NCBI GenBank assembly: GCA_017937925.1
Contig: JAGBCQ010000022.1
Location: 62,001 to 126,000, forward strand
DNA: 64,000 nt
Reading direction: 5' to 3'
From: Paraprevotella sp.
GTDB taxonomy: Bacteria; Bacteroidota; Bacteroidia; Bacteroidales; Bacteroidaceae
In this document: positions 52,573 to 60,588 of the stretch, one piece after another
Layout of the letters: the number at the start of each line of letters is the position of its first letter
Numbering within the stretch: the first letter of the stretch is position 1
Translations under genes and position numbers: made by a program
The notes under the pieces: generated by a model
What the model was told of the DNA's origin: nothing
Databases searched by the model: none
What the model saw: only the letters and a program-made list of their open reading frames with translations

Positions 52573-53271
52573 TTATTTTTTTAACAAATTTATTACTTCT
52601 TCAACTCCTTCTGAAGCTCCTTTTATTAAGTGCTTAATACGATTACCCATTGCTGTTGTCACGGGTTTGGGGTCAATTAAATATATGGGAACATCTCTCC
52701 TTACATAATTTAATAGACCGGCGGCAGGATAGACATTAAGTGACGTTCCAATTACAATAAAGACATCTGCTTGTGTTACTTCATCGATAGCAGGTTCAAT
52801 CATGGGAACTGCTTCACCAAACCAAACTATAAAGGGGCGGAGTTGTGTGCCGTCTGTTGCGGTATCACCGAGTTTTACTTCCCATTGTTCGGGTGCTAAT
52901 TCCTGAATGTAATTAGGATTGTTTGGCTCACGACTTGAAGTGACTTTTGTCAGTTCTCCATGTAGGTGTATTACCCTTGAACTTCCGGCACGTTCATGCA
53001 GATTGTCAACGTTCTGAGTAATAATGGTTACATCATAATCCTTCTCCATTTCAGCAAGTAATTGATGCCCTTTACATGGTTTTACATCTGCAAGTTGCTT
53101 GCGTCGTTCATTGTAGAATTTTGTCACTAACAGAGGGTTACGCGCATAACCTTCCGGGGTGGCAACATCCTCCACAGGATACTTGTCCCACAAACCTCCA
53201 GCATCTCGAAAAGTACTTAACCCACTCTCCACCGACATTCCGGCTCCAGTTAAAACAACTATTTTTTTCAT
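52573..53271 (-). CDS. Sir2-family NAD-dependent protein deacylase, lacking the zinc tetrad
   Basis: The 232-residue sirtuin has the NAD site GAGMSVESGLSTFRD (residues 9-23), TQNVDNLHERAG (85-96) and the catalytic His104 in HLHGE. Tyr53-x2-Arg56 (FYNERR) matches the acyl-selecting pair of CobB and SIRT5, which suggests desuccinylase or related activity. The four zinc-binding cysteines expected between residues about 110 and 145 are all missing; that stretch contains no cysteine. The gene is single and divergent from the FKBP cluster. Confidence 0.93.
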   Translation of the reverse strand: MKKIVVLTGAGMSVESGLSTFRDAGGLWDKYPVEDVATPEGYARNPLLVTKFYNERRKQLADVKPCKGHQLLAEMEKDYDVTIITQNVDNLHERAGSSRVIHLHGELTKVTSSREPNNPNYIQELAPEQWEVKLGDTATDGTQLRPFIVWFGEAVPMIEPAIDEVTQADVFIVIGTSLNVYPAAGLLNYVRRDVPIYLIDPKPVTTAMGNRIKHLIKGASEGVEEVINLLKK

Positions 53272-53342
53272 GTATTTTATGTTTTACCGTCAAAAATAAC
53301 AAAAATACAGTTCAAAATACTCTAAACGTGAAATAAATCATT

Positions 53343-53350
53343 TAACTTTG
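53343..53350 (+). promoter_or_regulatory. -7 element of the FKBP cluster
   Basis: TAACTTTG matches TAnnTTTG, 40 bases before the first FKBP ATG. Confidence 0.6.
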
Positions 53351-53390
53351 CAACTTTAGTATTTAACGTTAAATTAATTTTATAATAGAA

Positions 53391-53996
53391 ATGGATAAAG
53401 TAAGTTACGCATTAGGTTTGGGCATAGGTCAGCAACTTAAGAGCATGGGAGCAAATGACCTTTGTATTGATGATTTTGCACAAGCTATTAAGGACGTAAT
53501 AGAGAACAAAGATTTGGTGGTGTCTCATCATGAGGCGCAAACCATCGTTACTAAATACTTCCAAGAAAAAGAAGCCGAAATGAATAAGGCAAAGGAAGAA
53601 AAAGGTAAATTGGCTAAGGCTGATGGCGAAAAATTCTTAAAGGAGAATGGTCAAAAGGAAGGTGTAATTACTACTGCTTCTGGACTTCAATATATGGTAT
53701 TGCAAGAGGGTGAAGGTAAAAGCCCGAAAGCAACTGATAAGGTGCGTTGCCATTATGAAGGAATGCTAATTGATGGTACACTATTTGATAGCAGTCTGCA
53801 ACGTGGCGAACCCGCGGACTTCCCTTTGAATGGAGTTATTGCAGGATGGACAGAGGGATTGCAGTTGATGAAGGAAGGTGCCAAGTTCCGTTTCTTTATT
53901 CCGTATTTATTAGGATATGGAGCTAGCGGTGCCGGCAGTTCAATTCCCCCTTACAGCACATTGATATTCGATGTAGAATTAATAAAAGTACTTTAA
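53391..53996 (+). CDS. FKBP-type peptidyl-prolyl isomerase, cytosolic
   Basis: The 201-residue protein has an N-terminal helical dimerisation region (DKVSYALGLGIGQQLKS) of the FkpA/Mip type and a C-terminal FKBP domain (about 95-201; VRCHYEGMLIDGTLFDSS, GVIAGWTEGLQLM, FFIPYLLGYG). It lacks a signal peptide, unlike its two downstream neighbours. It is first of three FKBP genes in a row with gaps of 19 and 9 bases. It would catalyse proline cis-trans isomerisation during folding. Confidence 0.93.
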   Translation: MDKVSYALGLGIGQQLKSMGANDLCIDDFAQAIKDVIENKDLVVSHHEAQTIVTKYFQEKEAEMNKAKEEKGKLAKADGEKFLKENGQKEGVITTASGLQYMVLQEGEGKSPKATDKVRCHYEGMLIDGTLFDSSLQRGEPADFPLNGVIAGWTEGLQLMKEGAKFRFFIPYLLGYGASGAGSSIPPYSTLIFDVELIKVL

Positions 53997-54015
53997 CATA
54001 AAAACAATTAAGACA

Positions 54016-54885
54016 ATGAAAAAGACAATTCTTTTTGCTGCAACAGTTTTAGCAGCATTGGTTTCTTCTTGTACTCCTTCTACTCCGAAGGCAGATATTA
54101 AGACTGAAGTTGATTCATTAAGCTATTCAATAGGAATGGCTCAAACACAAGGGTTGAAAGAATATTTGGTGGGTCGCGTTGGTATCGATACAACTCAAAT
54201 AGATGAGTTTGTAAAAGGTTTGAACGAAGCAGTAAATGCCGGGGATGATAAGAAAAAAGCGGCTTACTTTGCAGGTATCCAAATCGGTCAACAAATCAGT
54301 CAACAAATGATTAAAGGACTGAATTATGAAGTGTTTGGTAACGATTCTACACAAACAGTTAGCTTGAAGAATTTCATGGCCGGTTTTGTCTCAGGTGTTA
54401 CAGGTGAGGATGCTAAGATGAGCATGGTTGAGGCTCAAGACATGGCACAAAGATTGATGCAAGAGTTGAAAGCAAAAACACTTGAGAAAACTTATGGTGA
54501 AAACAAGGTAGCAGGCGAGGCTTATATTGATAGCATTGCAAAAACAGAAGGTATTCAAAAGTTAGATAATGGTGTTTATTATCAGATTTTGGTAGCCGGA
54601 AAAGGTGAAGTTCCTGCCGATTCAAGTCGTGTAAAAGTTCATTATGAAGGTACATTAATCGATGGAACCGTATTTGACAGCTCATACGAACGCAAGGAAC
54701 CTACAACATTCCGTTGCAATCAAGTTATTCCGGGCTGGACTGAGGCTTTGACTCACATGCCTGTAGGATCTACTTGGATGGTTTACATACCACAAGAGCA
54801 AGCTTATGGAGCGCGTGAGGCCGGTAAAATTAAGCCTTTCTCTGCATTGACATTTAAGATAGAGTTATTGGGTATAGAGAAATAA
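54016..54885 (+). CDS. FKBP-type peptidyl-prolyl isomerase, lipoprotein
   Basis: The 289-residue protein has a lipoprotein signal (LVSSC, Cys19), then an N-terminal helical domain (KTEVDSLSYSIGMAQTQGLK) and an FKBP domain from about residue 190 (VKVHYEGTLIDGTVFDSSYE, VIPGWTEALTHMPVG, YIPQEQAYG). The mature lipoprotein begins CTPST. It lies between the cytosolic and soluble exported paralogues. Its N-terminal domain is clearly related to that of the next gene, so the pair arose by tandem duplication. Confidence 0.94.
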   Translation: MKKTILFAATVLAALVSSCTPSTPKADIKTEVDSLSYSIGMAQTQGLKEYLVGRVGIDTTQIDEFVKGLNEAVNAGDDKKKAAYFAGIQIGQQISQQMIKGLNYEVFGNDSTQTVSLKNFMAGFVSGVTGEDAKMSMVEAQDMAQRLMQELKAKTLEKTYGENKVAGEAYIDSIAKTEGIQKLDNGVYYQILVAGKGEVPADSSRVKVHYEGTLIDGTVFDSSYERKEPTTFRCNQVIPGWTEALTHMPVGSTWMVYIPQEQAYGAREAGKIKPFSALTFKIELLGIEK

Positions 54886-54894
54886 TCTAGGAGG

Positions 54895-55797
54895 ATGAAA
54901 GTTCTAAAGATTTCTTTATTATTCTTATTTGTCTTGTTCGTTTGTGTTGATGGGCAGGCTAAACGCAAGAATAAGAAAAATCAGAAATTGGAGACTGAAG
55001 TTCAGATTGATACTTGTTCGGTCGATACATTCAGTTATGCTATTGGTATGGCTAATACACAAGGCTTAAAAAATTATGTAACGAGCCGAATGAATGTGGA
55101 CTCTGCATATATGGGGAACTTTGTTGAAGGTTTTCATGCGAATTTGTCTGTTGACGAACGAAAAAGACTATTGGCTTTTGTCGCAGGTCTTCAAATACGC
55201 CAACAAGTAGAAGAGCAAATTATCCCGAGTCTGAATAAACGAATTACAGATAGCGATTCTGTAAAAATACTGAATGAAACGTTATTCCTAGAAGCATTTG
55301 GAAAAGTATTAGCCGGGCAGAAAACGGATTTTGATATGCCGAAAGCCGAAGAGTTGGCAAACAAGCAAATGGCATATTATAATGAAGTGAAGTTGGAACG
55401 TAAGTATGGTGAAAATCGTCGTGCCGGTGAAGATTTCTTGAAAGCTAATGCTAAAAAATCCGGTATTCACAAATTGGATTGTGGAGTTCAGTATAAAATA
55501 TTGACTAAGGGAGAAGGTGAAGTTCCAACAGTTTCGTCTAAAGTAAAAGTTAACTACGAAGGACGTTTAATTGATGGCACGGTGTTTGATAGTTCTTATG
55601 AGCGCAAGCAACCTACCACATTTGCTTGTAATCAAGTTATCAAAGGTTGGACCGAAGCCTTGACACATATGCCGGTTGGCTCAAAATGGGAAATTTATAT
55701 TCCCCAAGAACTAGCGTATGGTTCAAGAGAAGCCGGTAAGATTAAACCATTCTCAGCTCTAATCTTCACTGTAGAATTGTTAAGTATAGAAAAATAA
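54895..55797 (+). CDS. FKBP-type peptidyl-prolyl isomerase, exported soluble
   Basis: The 300-residue protein has a hydrophobic signal (ISLLFLFVLFVCVDG, likely cleavage before Gln21) followed by a lysine-rich mature start. The N-terminal helical domain (FSYAIGMANTQGLKNYV) and C-terminal FKBP domain (VKVNYEGRLIDGTVFDSSYE, YIPQELAYG) mirror the previous gene. The VCVD context does not make a good lipobox, so a free periplasmic form is inferred. An AGGAGG run directly abuts the ATG, too close for a normal Shine-Dalgarno. Confidence 0.93.
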   Translation: MKVLKISLLFLFVLFVCVDGQAKRKNKKNQKLETEVQIDTCSVDTFSYAIGMANTQGLKNYVTSRMNVDSAYMGNFVEGFHANLSVDERKRLLAFVAGLQIRQQVEEQIIPSLNKRITDSDSVKILNETLFLEAFGKVLAGQKTDFDMPKAEELANKQMAYYNEVKLERKYGENRRAGEDFLKANAKKSGIHKLDCGVQYKILTKGEGEVPTVSSKVKVNYEGRLIDGTVFDSSYERKQPTTFACNQVIKGWTEALTHMPVGSKWEIYIPQELAYGSREAGKIKPFSALIFTVELLSIEK

Positions 55798-55814
55798 ATA
55801 GAATTTTTTCTTAT

Positions 55815-55851
55815 AAAAAGACGCCAAACTACGTGTGTGGCGTCTTTTTTT
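55815..55851. terminator. terminator of the FKBP cluster
   Basis: AAAAAGACGCCA (55815-55826) pairs with TGGCGTCTTTTT (55838-55849), 12 bp, with flanking A and T runs. Confidence 0.93.
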
Positions 55852-55885
55852 GTTCCTTTTATAGCTCAGTTTGTAAGAAATTGGC

Positions 55886-55893
55886 TATATTTG
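55886..55893 (+). promoter_or_regulatory. -7 element of the Lrp operon
   Basis: TATATTTG matches TAnnTTTG, 30 bases before the Lrp-family ATG. Confidence 0.6.
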
Positions 55894-55923
55894 CTTACAT
55901 AATGTACAACCTAATTAAATACT

Positions 55924-56391
55924 ATGGAGAAGATAGATAATTTAGATAAACGGATTTTAGAGATTATAACAGCGAATGCTCGTATTCCTTTTAAGGATGT
56001 TGCTGCAGTTTGTGGAGTTTCTCGTGCGGCAATCCATCAGCGGGTACAGCGGTTGATAGATCTTGGTGTAATAGTGGGCAGCGGTTATAATGTGGACCCT
56101 AAGACATTGGGATATAGTACATGCACTTATGTGGGAATTATCCTGGAAAAAGGATCTATGTACAAAAATGTGGTAGAAGAACTTAACCATATACCTGAAG
56201 TTGTGGAATGTCATTTCACAACGGGTCCTTATACCATGCTTGTGAAATTGTATGCGTGTGATAATTCTCATCTTATGGAATTGTTGAATCAAAAATTGCA
56301 AGGTATTCCCGGCGTACTTTCAACTGAAACCTTGATTTCTTTAGAGCAAAGTATCAATAAGGAAATACCGATAATACATGAACAAAAATAG
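55924..56391 (+). CDS. Lrp/AsnC family transcriptional regulator
   Basis: The 155-residue regulator has an N-terminal helix-turn-helix (LDKRILEIITANARIPFKDVAAVCGVSRAAIHQRVQRL, about residues 7-45 in outline) and a C-terminal RAM ligand-binding domain (VVECHFTTGPYTMLVKLY). Members sense amino acids or related metabolites. It lies four bases before the C26-M19 fusion gene and probably controls that operon and itself. Confidence 0.94.
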   Translation: MEKIDNLDKRILEIITANARIPFKDVAAVCGVSRAAIHQRVQRLIDLGVIVGSGYNVDPKTLGYSTCTYVGIILEKGSMYKNVVEELNHIPEVVECHFTTGPYTMLVKLYACDNSHLMELLNQKLQGIPGVLSTETLISLEQSINKEIPIIHEQK

Positions 56392-56394
56392 GTC

Positions 56395-58164
56395 ATGAGA
56401 AATTCCGGTTATTTTGATTGGAAAACCGAATATAATAAGTTCCATGATTGTTATCCCAATGCATCTTCTCAGCCCGTAATAGGAATTACTGGTAATTTTG
56501 GAGAAAAAGGATGTGAATTGGCTGAAGGTTACTATCAATCAATATTAAAAGCAGGTGGAACTCCTTTGATTATCCCCCCCTTTGAGGATAAAGATGCTCT
56601 TGTAAATGTAGTTGAGCATATAGATGGGTTAATATTGTCCGGTGGAGGGGATATGAATCCATTGTTTGTGGGAGAGGAACCAATCCCGCAATTAGGTTCT
56701 ATAAACTGCAAACGAGATTTGGCAGAACTTTTACTTATTAAATTAGCATACAACCGCCAAATCCCGATGTTAGGGATATGCAGAGGCATACAGATGCTTA
56801 CTGTTGCATTGGGTGGCTCAGTCTATCAAGACATTTATACACAGGGGACAAACCAAGAATATATTAAACACAGTCAAAATTTAGATAGAACTCAACCTTC
56901 ACATTCTGTGAGAATCTGTGAGGATAGTACTATTTTACGTCCTCTTTTGGGAGTTCGTCATTTTGTAAATTCGTTTCATCATCAAGCAGTCAAGGAGCCA
57001 GGTGAGCATCTTCGCATTTGTGCAACAGCACCTGATGGCGTTATAGAAGCTGTAGAGTCTTCGGAATGTAAATCGATTTTGGGGGTGCAATGGCATCCGG
57101 AATGTTTCATTCTAAATGAAGATGAATGTATGATGCCTTTATTCCAATGGCTTATAAATGAGTCTTCATCATTTAAGGCAGCCAAGAATATACATAATAA
57201 GATTCTTTCTCTTGATAGTCATTGTGATACCCCTATGTTTTTCCCGGAAAATATTCATTTTGACCAACGCGACCCACGGATTTTAGTGGACTTGCACAAA
57301 ATGAACGAAGGGCATTTGGATGCAGCCATTATGGTTGCCTATCTGGAGCAGAAAGAACGTACTGATGAGGCTTTTGAAGTTGCTATGCATAAAGCGGACC
57401 ATATCTTAAATCAGATAGAGCAAATGGTGTCTGGAAATAGCATGCAGATAGAAATAGCACGAACACCTTTGGATTTATTGAGATTAAAAGGTATAGGCAA
57501 AAAGGCCATTATGTTAGGGATAGAAAATGGTTATGCCATCGGGAAGGATTTGTCTTTATTGCAATATTATAGAAACAAAGGTATTGTATATATGACACTA
57601 TGTCACAATGGGGATAATGATATTTGCGACTCGGCACGGGGTAATGGTGAGCATGGCGGATTGAGTGATTTTGGAGTTCAAGTAGTGAAAGAGATGAACG
57701 ATTTAGGTTTAATGGTTGATCTTTCTCATGCCTCAGAAACTACTTTTTATGACACCTTAAAGATAAGTCGTGTTCCTGTAGTATGTTCACATTCATCATG
57801 TAAGGCTCTATGCGATGTGCCACGCAACTTATCAGATGCACAAATGAAAGCACTTGCGGAGGCCGGCGGTGTGGCTCAGGTAACCCTTTATAGTGGTTTC
57901 CTGAGAAAGGATGGGAAAGCAACGATTTATGATGCGATAGATCATCTCAATCATATGGTCAAAATTATGGGGATTGAACATGTAGGTATAGGTACGGATT
58001 TTGATGGAGATGGCGGCATACCGGGGTGTGCTTCTGCTTCCGAACTTATAAATTTTACTCGTTGTCTTTTAGCAGAACGTTATACAGAAGAAGAAATAGG
58101 TAAAATATGGGGTGGAAATTTCTTGAGAGTTATGCAAATAGCGCAAGATGCCCGAATCAAATAA
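56395..58164 (+). CDS. fused class I glutamine amidotransferase-like (C26) hydrolase and M19 dipeptidase
   Basis: The 589-residue protein joins two hydrolases. Residues 27-260 are a PuuD-like gamma-glutamyl hydrolase: nucleophile Cys129 in MLGICRGIQ and the His234-Pro-Glu236 dyad in WHPE. Residues 270-589 are a membrane-dipeptidase-type M19 barrel: His276-x-Asp278 (SHCDTP), VDLSHASE, CSHSSC and GIGTDFDGDGG supply zinc ligands. No signal peptide is seen, so it should be cytosolic. The fusion suggests stepwise breakdown of gamma-glutamyl peptides and the dipeptides they yield. An Lrp regulator precedes it and a glutaminyl cyclase follows 13 bases later. A C7 run at about 56572-56580 lies in frame. 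Confidence 0.9.
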   Translation: MRNSGYFDWKTEYNKFHDCYPNASSQPVIGITGNFGEKGCELAEGYYQSILKAGGTPLIIPPFEDKDALVNVVEHIDGLILSGGGDMNPLFVGEEPIPQLGSINCKRDLAELLLIKLAYNRQIPMLGICRGIQMLTVALGGSVYQDIYTQGTNQEYIKHSQNLDRTQPSHSVRICEDSTILRPLLGVRHFVNSFHHQAVKEPGEHLRICATAPDGVIEAVESSECKSILGVQWHPECFILNEDECMMPLFQWLINESSSFKAAKNIHNKILSLDSHCDTPMFFPENIHFDQRDPRILVDLHKMNEGHLDAAIMVAYLEQKERTDEAFEVAMHKADHILNQIEQMVSGNSMQIEIARTPLDLLRLKGIGKKAIMLGIENGYAIGKDLSLLQYYRNKGIVYMTLCHNGDNDICDSARGNGEHGGLSDFGVQVVKEMNDLGLMVDLSHASETTFYDTLKISRVPVVCSHSSCKALCDVPRNLSDAQMKALAEAGGVAQVTLYSGFLRKDGKATIYDAIDHLNHMVKIMGIEHVGIGTDFDGDGGIPGCASASELINFTRCLLAERYTEEEIGKIWGGNFLRVMQIAQDARIK

Positions 58165-58176
58165 ACTAGTTAAACA

Positions 58177-59187
58177 ATGAACACTTCTATCATAAAATCA
58201 ACGATATTATTTGCTTTAGTGCTATGTAGTTGTATGGCTTGTGGTAATAAAATGAGTAAACATCAAGGGGCACAAGAAGAACCAAAACTGATAAAAGCTC
58301 CTGTATTCAATGCGGATAGTGCTTATAAGTTTGTTGCAGACCAATGTAATTTCGGCCCGCGAGTGCCCAATACTGAGGCGCATCGCAGATGTGGAGATTA
58401 TTTGGTTGCCAAGTTCAAGAGTTATGGTGCGACGGTAGTAGAGCAGAAAGTAGATTTGACAGCTTATGATGGCAAAACAGTATTAAAAGCCCGCAATATT
58501 ATTGCATCAATAAATCCCATGGCGGCAAAACGTCTTTTGGTTTGCGCACATTGGGATTGTCGTCCTTGGGCTGACAATGACCCGGATTCTGCCAATTGGT
58601 GCAAACCGGTAATGGGTGCAAATGATGCCGCAAGTGGTGTGGCGGTAATGTTAGAAATGGCTCGATTGATTCAGACGCAACCATTGAATATCGGAGTAGA
58701 TTTTATTTGTTTCGATGCAGAAGATTATGGACTTCCACAATGGGAAAACTATTATATGGATTCCTCGTCTTCATGGTGTTTGGGATCACAATACTGGGCG
58801 GCTCACCCGCATGTTTATGATTATCGTCCTCGTTTTGGTATTTTATTGGATATGGTAGGAGGAATGGGATGCACGTTCTCAAAGGAATCATATTCTATGC
58901 GCTTTGCACCTCAAGTTGTAGATTTAATCTGGAAGACAGCGGCAAAATTAGGATATTCTCAATTCTTTCCCACACGGGAGGGAGGATATATAACAGACGA
59001 TCATGTTCCGGTTAATGAGATAGCACGTATCCCGTGTGTTAACATTGTGCCTTATTTTACCGAAGGGCCATCGAGTTTTGGACCAACTTGGCACACTGTA
59101 TATGATGATATTGAACATATTGATCCTAATGTCTTAAAGGCAGTGGGACAAACAGTAATACAAGTTATATATAATGAAAATCAATAG
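58177..59187 (+). CDS. M28-type glutaminyl-peptide cyclotransferase, exported
   Basis: The 336-residue protein has a cysteine-containing signal sequence (LVLCSCMAC), probably a lipoprotein modified at Cys19 or Cys22. The M28 fold shows AHWDCRPWADND (residues 124-135), GANDAASG with zinc ligand Asp150, FDAEDYG with Glu182, SWCLGSQYW and TDDHVPV, and TWHTVYDDIEHID near the C-terminus. These are the marks of bacterial type II glutaminyl cyclases (such as the Porphyromonas enzyme), which turn N-terminal Gln of exported proteins into pyroglutamate. It fits the many Gln+1 signal peptides in this window. A related aminopeptidase is the alternative. Confidence 0.88.
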   Translation: MNTSIIKSTILFALVLCSCMACGNKMSKHQGAQEEPKLIKAPVFNADSAYKFVADQCNFGPRVPNTEAHRRCGDYLVAKFKSYGATVVEQKVDLTAYDGKTVLKARNIIASINPMAAKRLLVCAHWDCRPWADNDPDSANWCKPVMGANDAASGVAVMLEMARLIQTQPLNIGVDFICFDAEDYGLPQWENYYMDSSSSWCLGSQYWAAHPHVYDYRPRFGILLDMVGGMGCTFSKESYSMRFAPQVVDLIWKTAAKLGYSQFFPTREGGYITDDHVPVNEIARIPCVNIVPYFTEGPSSFGPTWHTVYDDIEHIDPNVLKAVGQTVIQVIYNENQ

Positions 59188-59191
59188 AACT

Positions 59192-59614
59192 ATGAGTACA
59201 ATCAATGAGATACAAGACCAAATTATTGAAGAGTTCAATGATTTTGATGATTGGATGGATAAATACCAACTCCTAATAGATTTGGGAAGCGAACAAGAAG
59301 AACTTGCCGAAGAATATAAAATAGATTGTAATCTTATTGATGGATGCCAAAGTCGTGTTTGGTTACAAGCAGATTATAATAATGGTATTGTTACGTTTAG
59401 AGCAGAAAGCGATGCTTTAATAGTAAAGGGAATAGTAACCCTACTTGTCAGGGTACTAAGTAATCATACACCGCAAGAGATTCTTGATGCAGATTTGTAT
59501 TTTATTGAACGTATAGGTTTGAAAGAACATTTATCACCGACTCGAAGCAATGGGCTTGTTGCCATGCTTAAGCAAATGAAACTTTATGCTTTGGCTTTTC
59601 AGGCTAAAGCATAA
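59192..59614 (+). CDS. SufE family sulfur acceptor protein
   Basis: The 140-residue protein accepts sulfur from the cysteine desulfurase SufS and passes it to the iron-sulfur scaffold. The acceptor cysteine is Cys52 in LIDGCQSRVW. Other marks are WMDKYQLLIDLG near the start and GLKEHLSPTRSNGL near the end. An ATG at 59174 overlaps the previous gene; ATG 59192 starts the conserved part and is chosen. No suf genes are adjacent, so it is here a tail gene of the Lrp operon. Confidence 0.93.
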   Translation: MSTINEIQDQIIEEFNDFDDWMDKYQLLIDLGSEQEELAEEYKIDCNLIDGCQSRVWLQADYNNGIVTFRAESDALIVKGIVTLLVRVLSNHTPQEILDADLYFIERIGLKEHLSPTRSNGLVAMLKQMKLYALAFQAKA

Positions 59615-59618
59615 AAAG

Positions 59619-60545
59619 TCAGATTAGTATTTGTGTGCTTTTTTGCGACAATAGAGCATTAGGAACTGACGCTCGAATTTCTTGTGCTAAGGTTTCTAAC
59701 AATGCGTTGCGGATATAGTTCTCATTTGTTAAAATGATAATTTGCCTTGTGGGGCATGGGATGGCGAATGGACGAACCAATTCTTTTTGTTGTTCGCTCA
59801 ATTGAAGTACAGCCAACTCCGGTATAAATGTTGTTCCTCCTGCATACTCAACCATTCTCATGAAAGTCTCAATACTGCCTAATTTATACATATCCTGACT
59901 GGAACGAGCGTTTTTCAATTGGCAGAATTTTACTAATTGGTCACGAAAACAATGACCTTCATCTAATAACCACAATTGTTCTTCAGCTAAATCAGAAGTA
60001 CGAATAACATCCCGAGAGAACAAGACACTCTCTCGTGATAAGTAAACATGAAACGGTTCAAAGAATAATGTCGTCTTTTTGAAATTGTCCATATCAGCCA
60101 GATTAGCAACTATTCCGGCATCTATTTCGCCTCTTGTCAATGCTGTTTTAATCTCGTGCGTTTTCATCTCCGTTACTCGAATATCAAGTAGCGGATATTT
60201 CTTCATCATTTTTGTTAAGAATCTCGGAAGAAGGTAGGGTGCAATAGTCGGTAATATACCTAATTTAAATTCCCCTTTTAATGATTGTTTCTCCTCGTTA
60301 ACGATGTCTTTGATTCTTCCAACTTGCATCAACACCTGTTGTGCTTGTTGTATTACTAACGTTCCGCTTGATGTTGGCATTACAGGTTGCTTGCTACGGT
60401 CAAAAATTTTTAGTCCAAGTTCGTCTTCCATTTTTTGTATCATAGCGCTCAATGTCGGTTGTGTAACACCGCAATGCTCCGCAGCGTTACCAAAATGTCG
60501 GAATTTATCTACCGCTATGATATATTCCATCTGTTGTAATGTCAT
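59619..60545 (-). CDS. oxyR: hydrogen peroxide-responsive LysR regulator OxyR
   Basis: The 308-residue regulator has an N-terminal winged helix (residues 1-60; GVTQPTLSAMIQKMEDELG) and a LysR substrate-type domain. Cys199 (EGHCFRDQ) and Cys208 (KFCQL) fall exactly at the positions of the redox pair of E. coli OxyR, so it should sense H2O2 by disulfide formation. It is convergent with the sufE gene, five bases apart, and divergent from nothing obvious. Typical targets (ahpC, katE, dps) are outside the window. Confidence 0.95.
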   Translation of the reverse strand: MTLQQMEYIIAVDKFRHFGNAAEHCGVTQPTLSAMIQKMEDELGLKIFDRSKQPVMPTSSGTLVIQQAQQVLMQVGRIKDIVNEEKQSLKGEFKLGILPTIAPYLLPRFLTKMMKKYPLLDIRVTEMKTHEIKTALTRGEIDAGIVANLADMDNFKKTTLFFEPFHVYLSRESVLFSRDVIRTSDLAEEQLWLLDEGHCFRDQLVKFCQLKNARSSQDMYKLGSIETFMRMVEYAGGTTFIPELAVLQLSEQQKELVRPFAIPCPTRQIIILTNENYIRNALLETLAQEIRASVPNALLSQKSTQILI

Positions 60546-60588
60546 TTTCCTATGTTTTATTAGTTAGTGATGTTGAATAATGGCAAGG

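Noticed and set aside
54885..54897. AGGAGG before the third FKBP as a strong ribosome binding site
   Set aside because: It directly touches the ATG, which is too close for productive Shine-Dalgarno pairing.
56572..56581. C7 tract in the C26-M19 gene as a phase-variation or frameshift site
   Set aside because: The tract is in frame and encodes a family-typical IIPPFE segment; the gene is intact, and seven bases is short for high-rate slippage.
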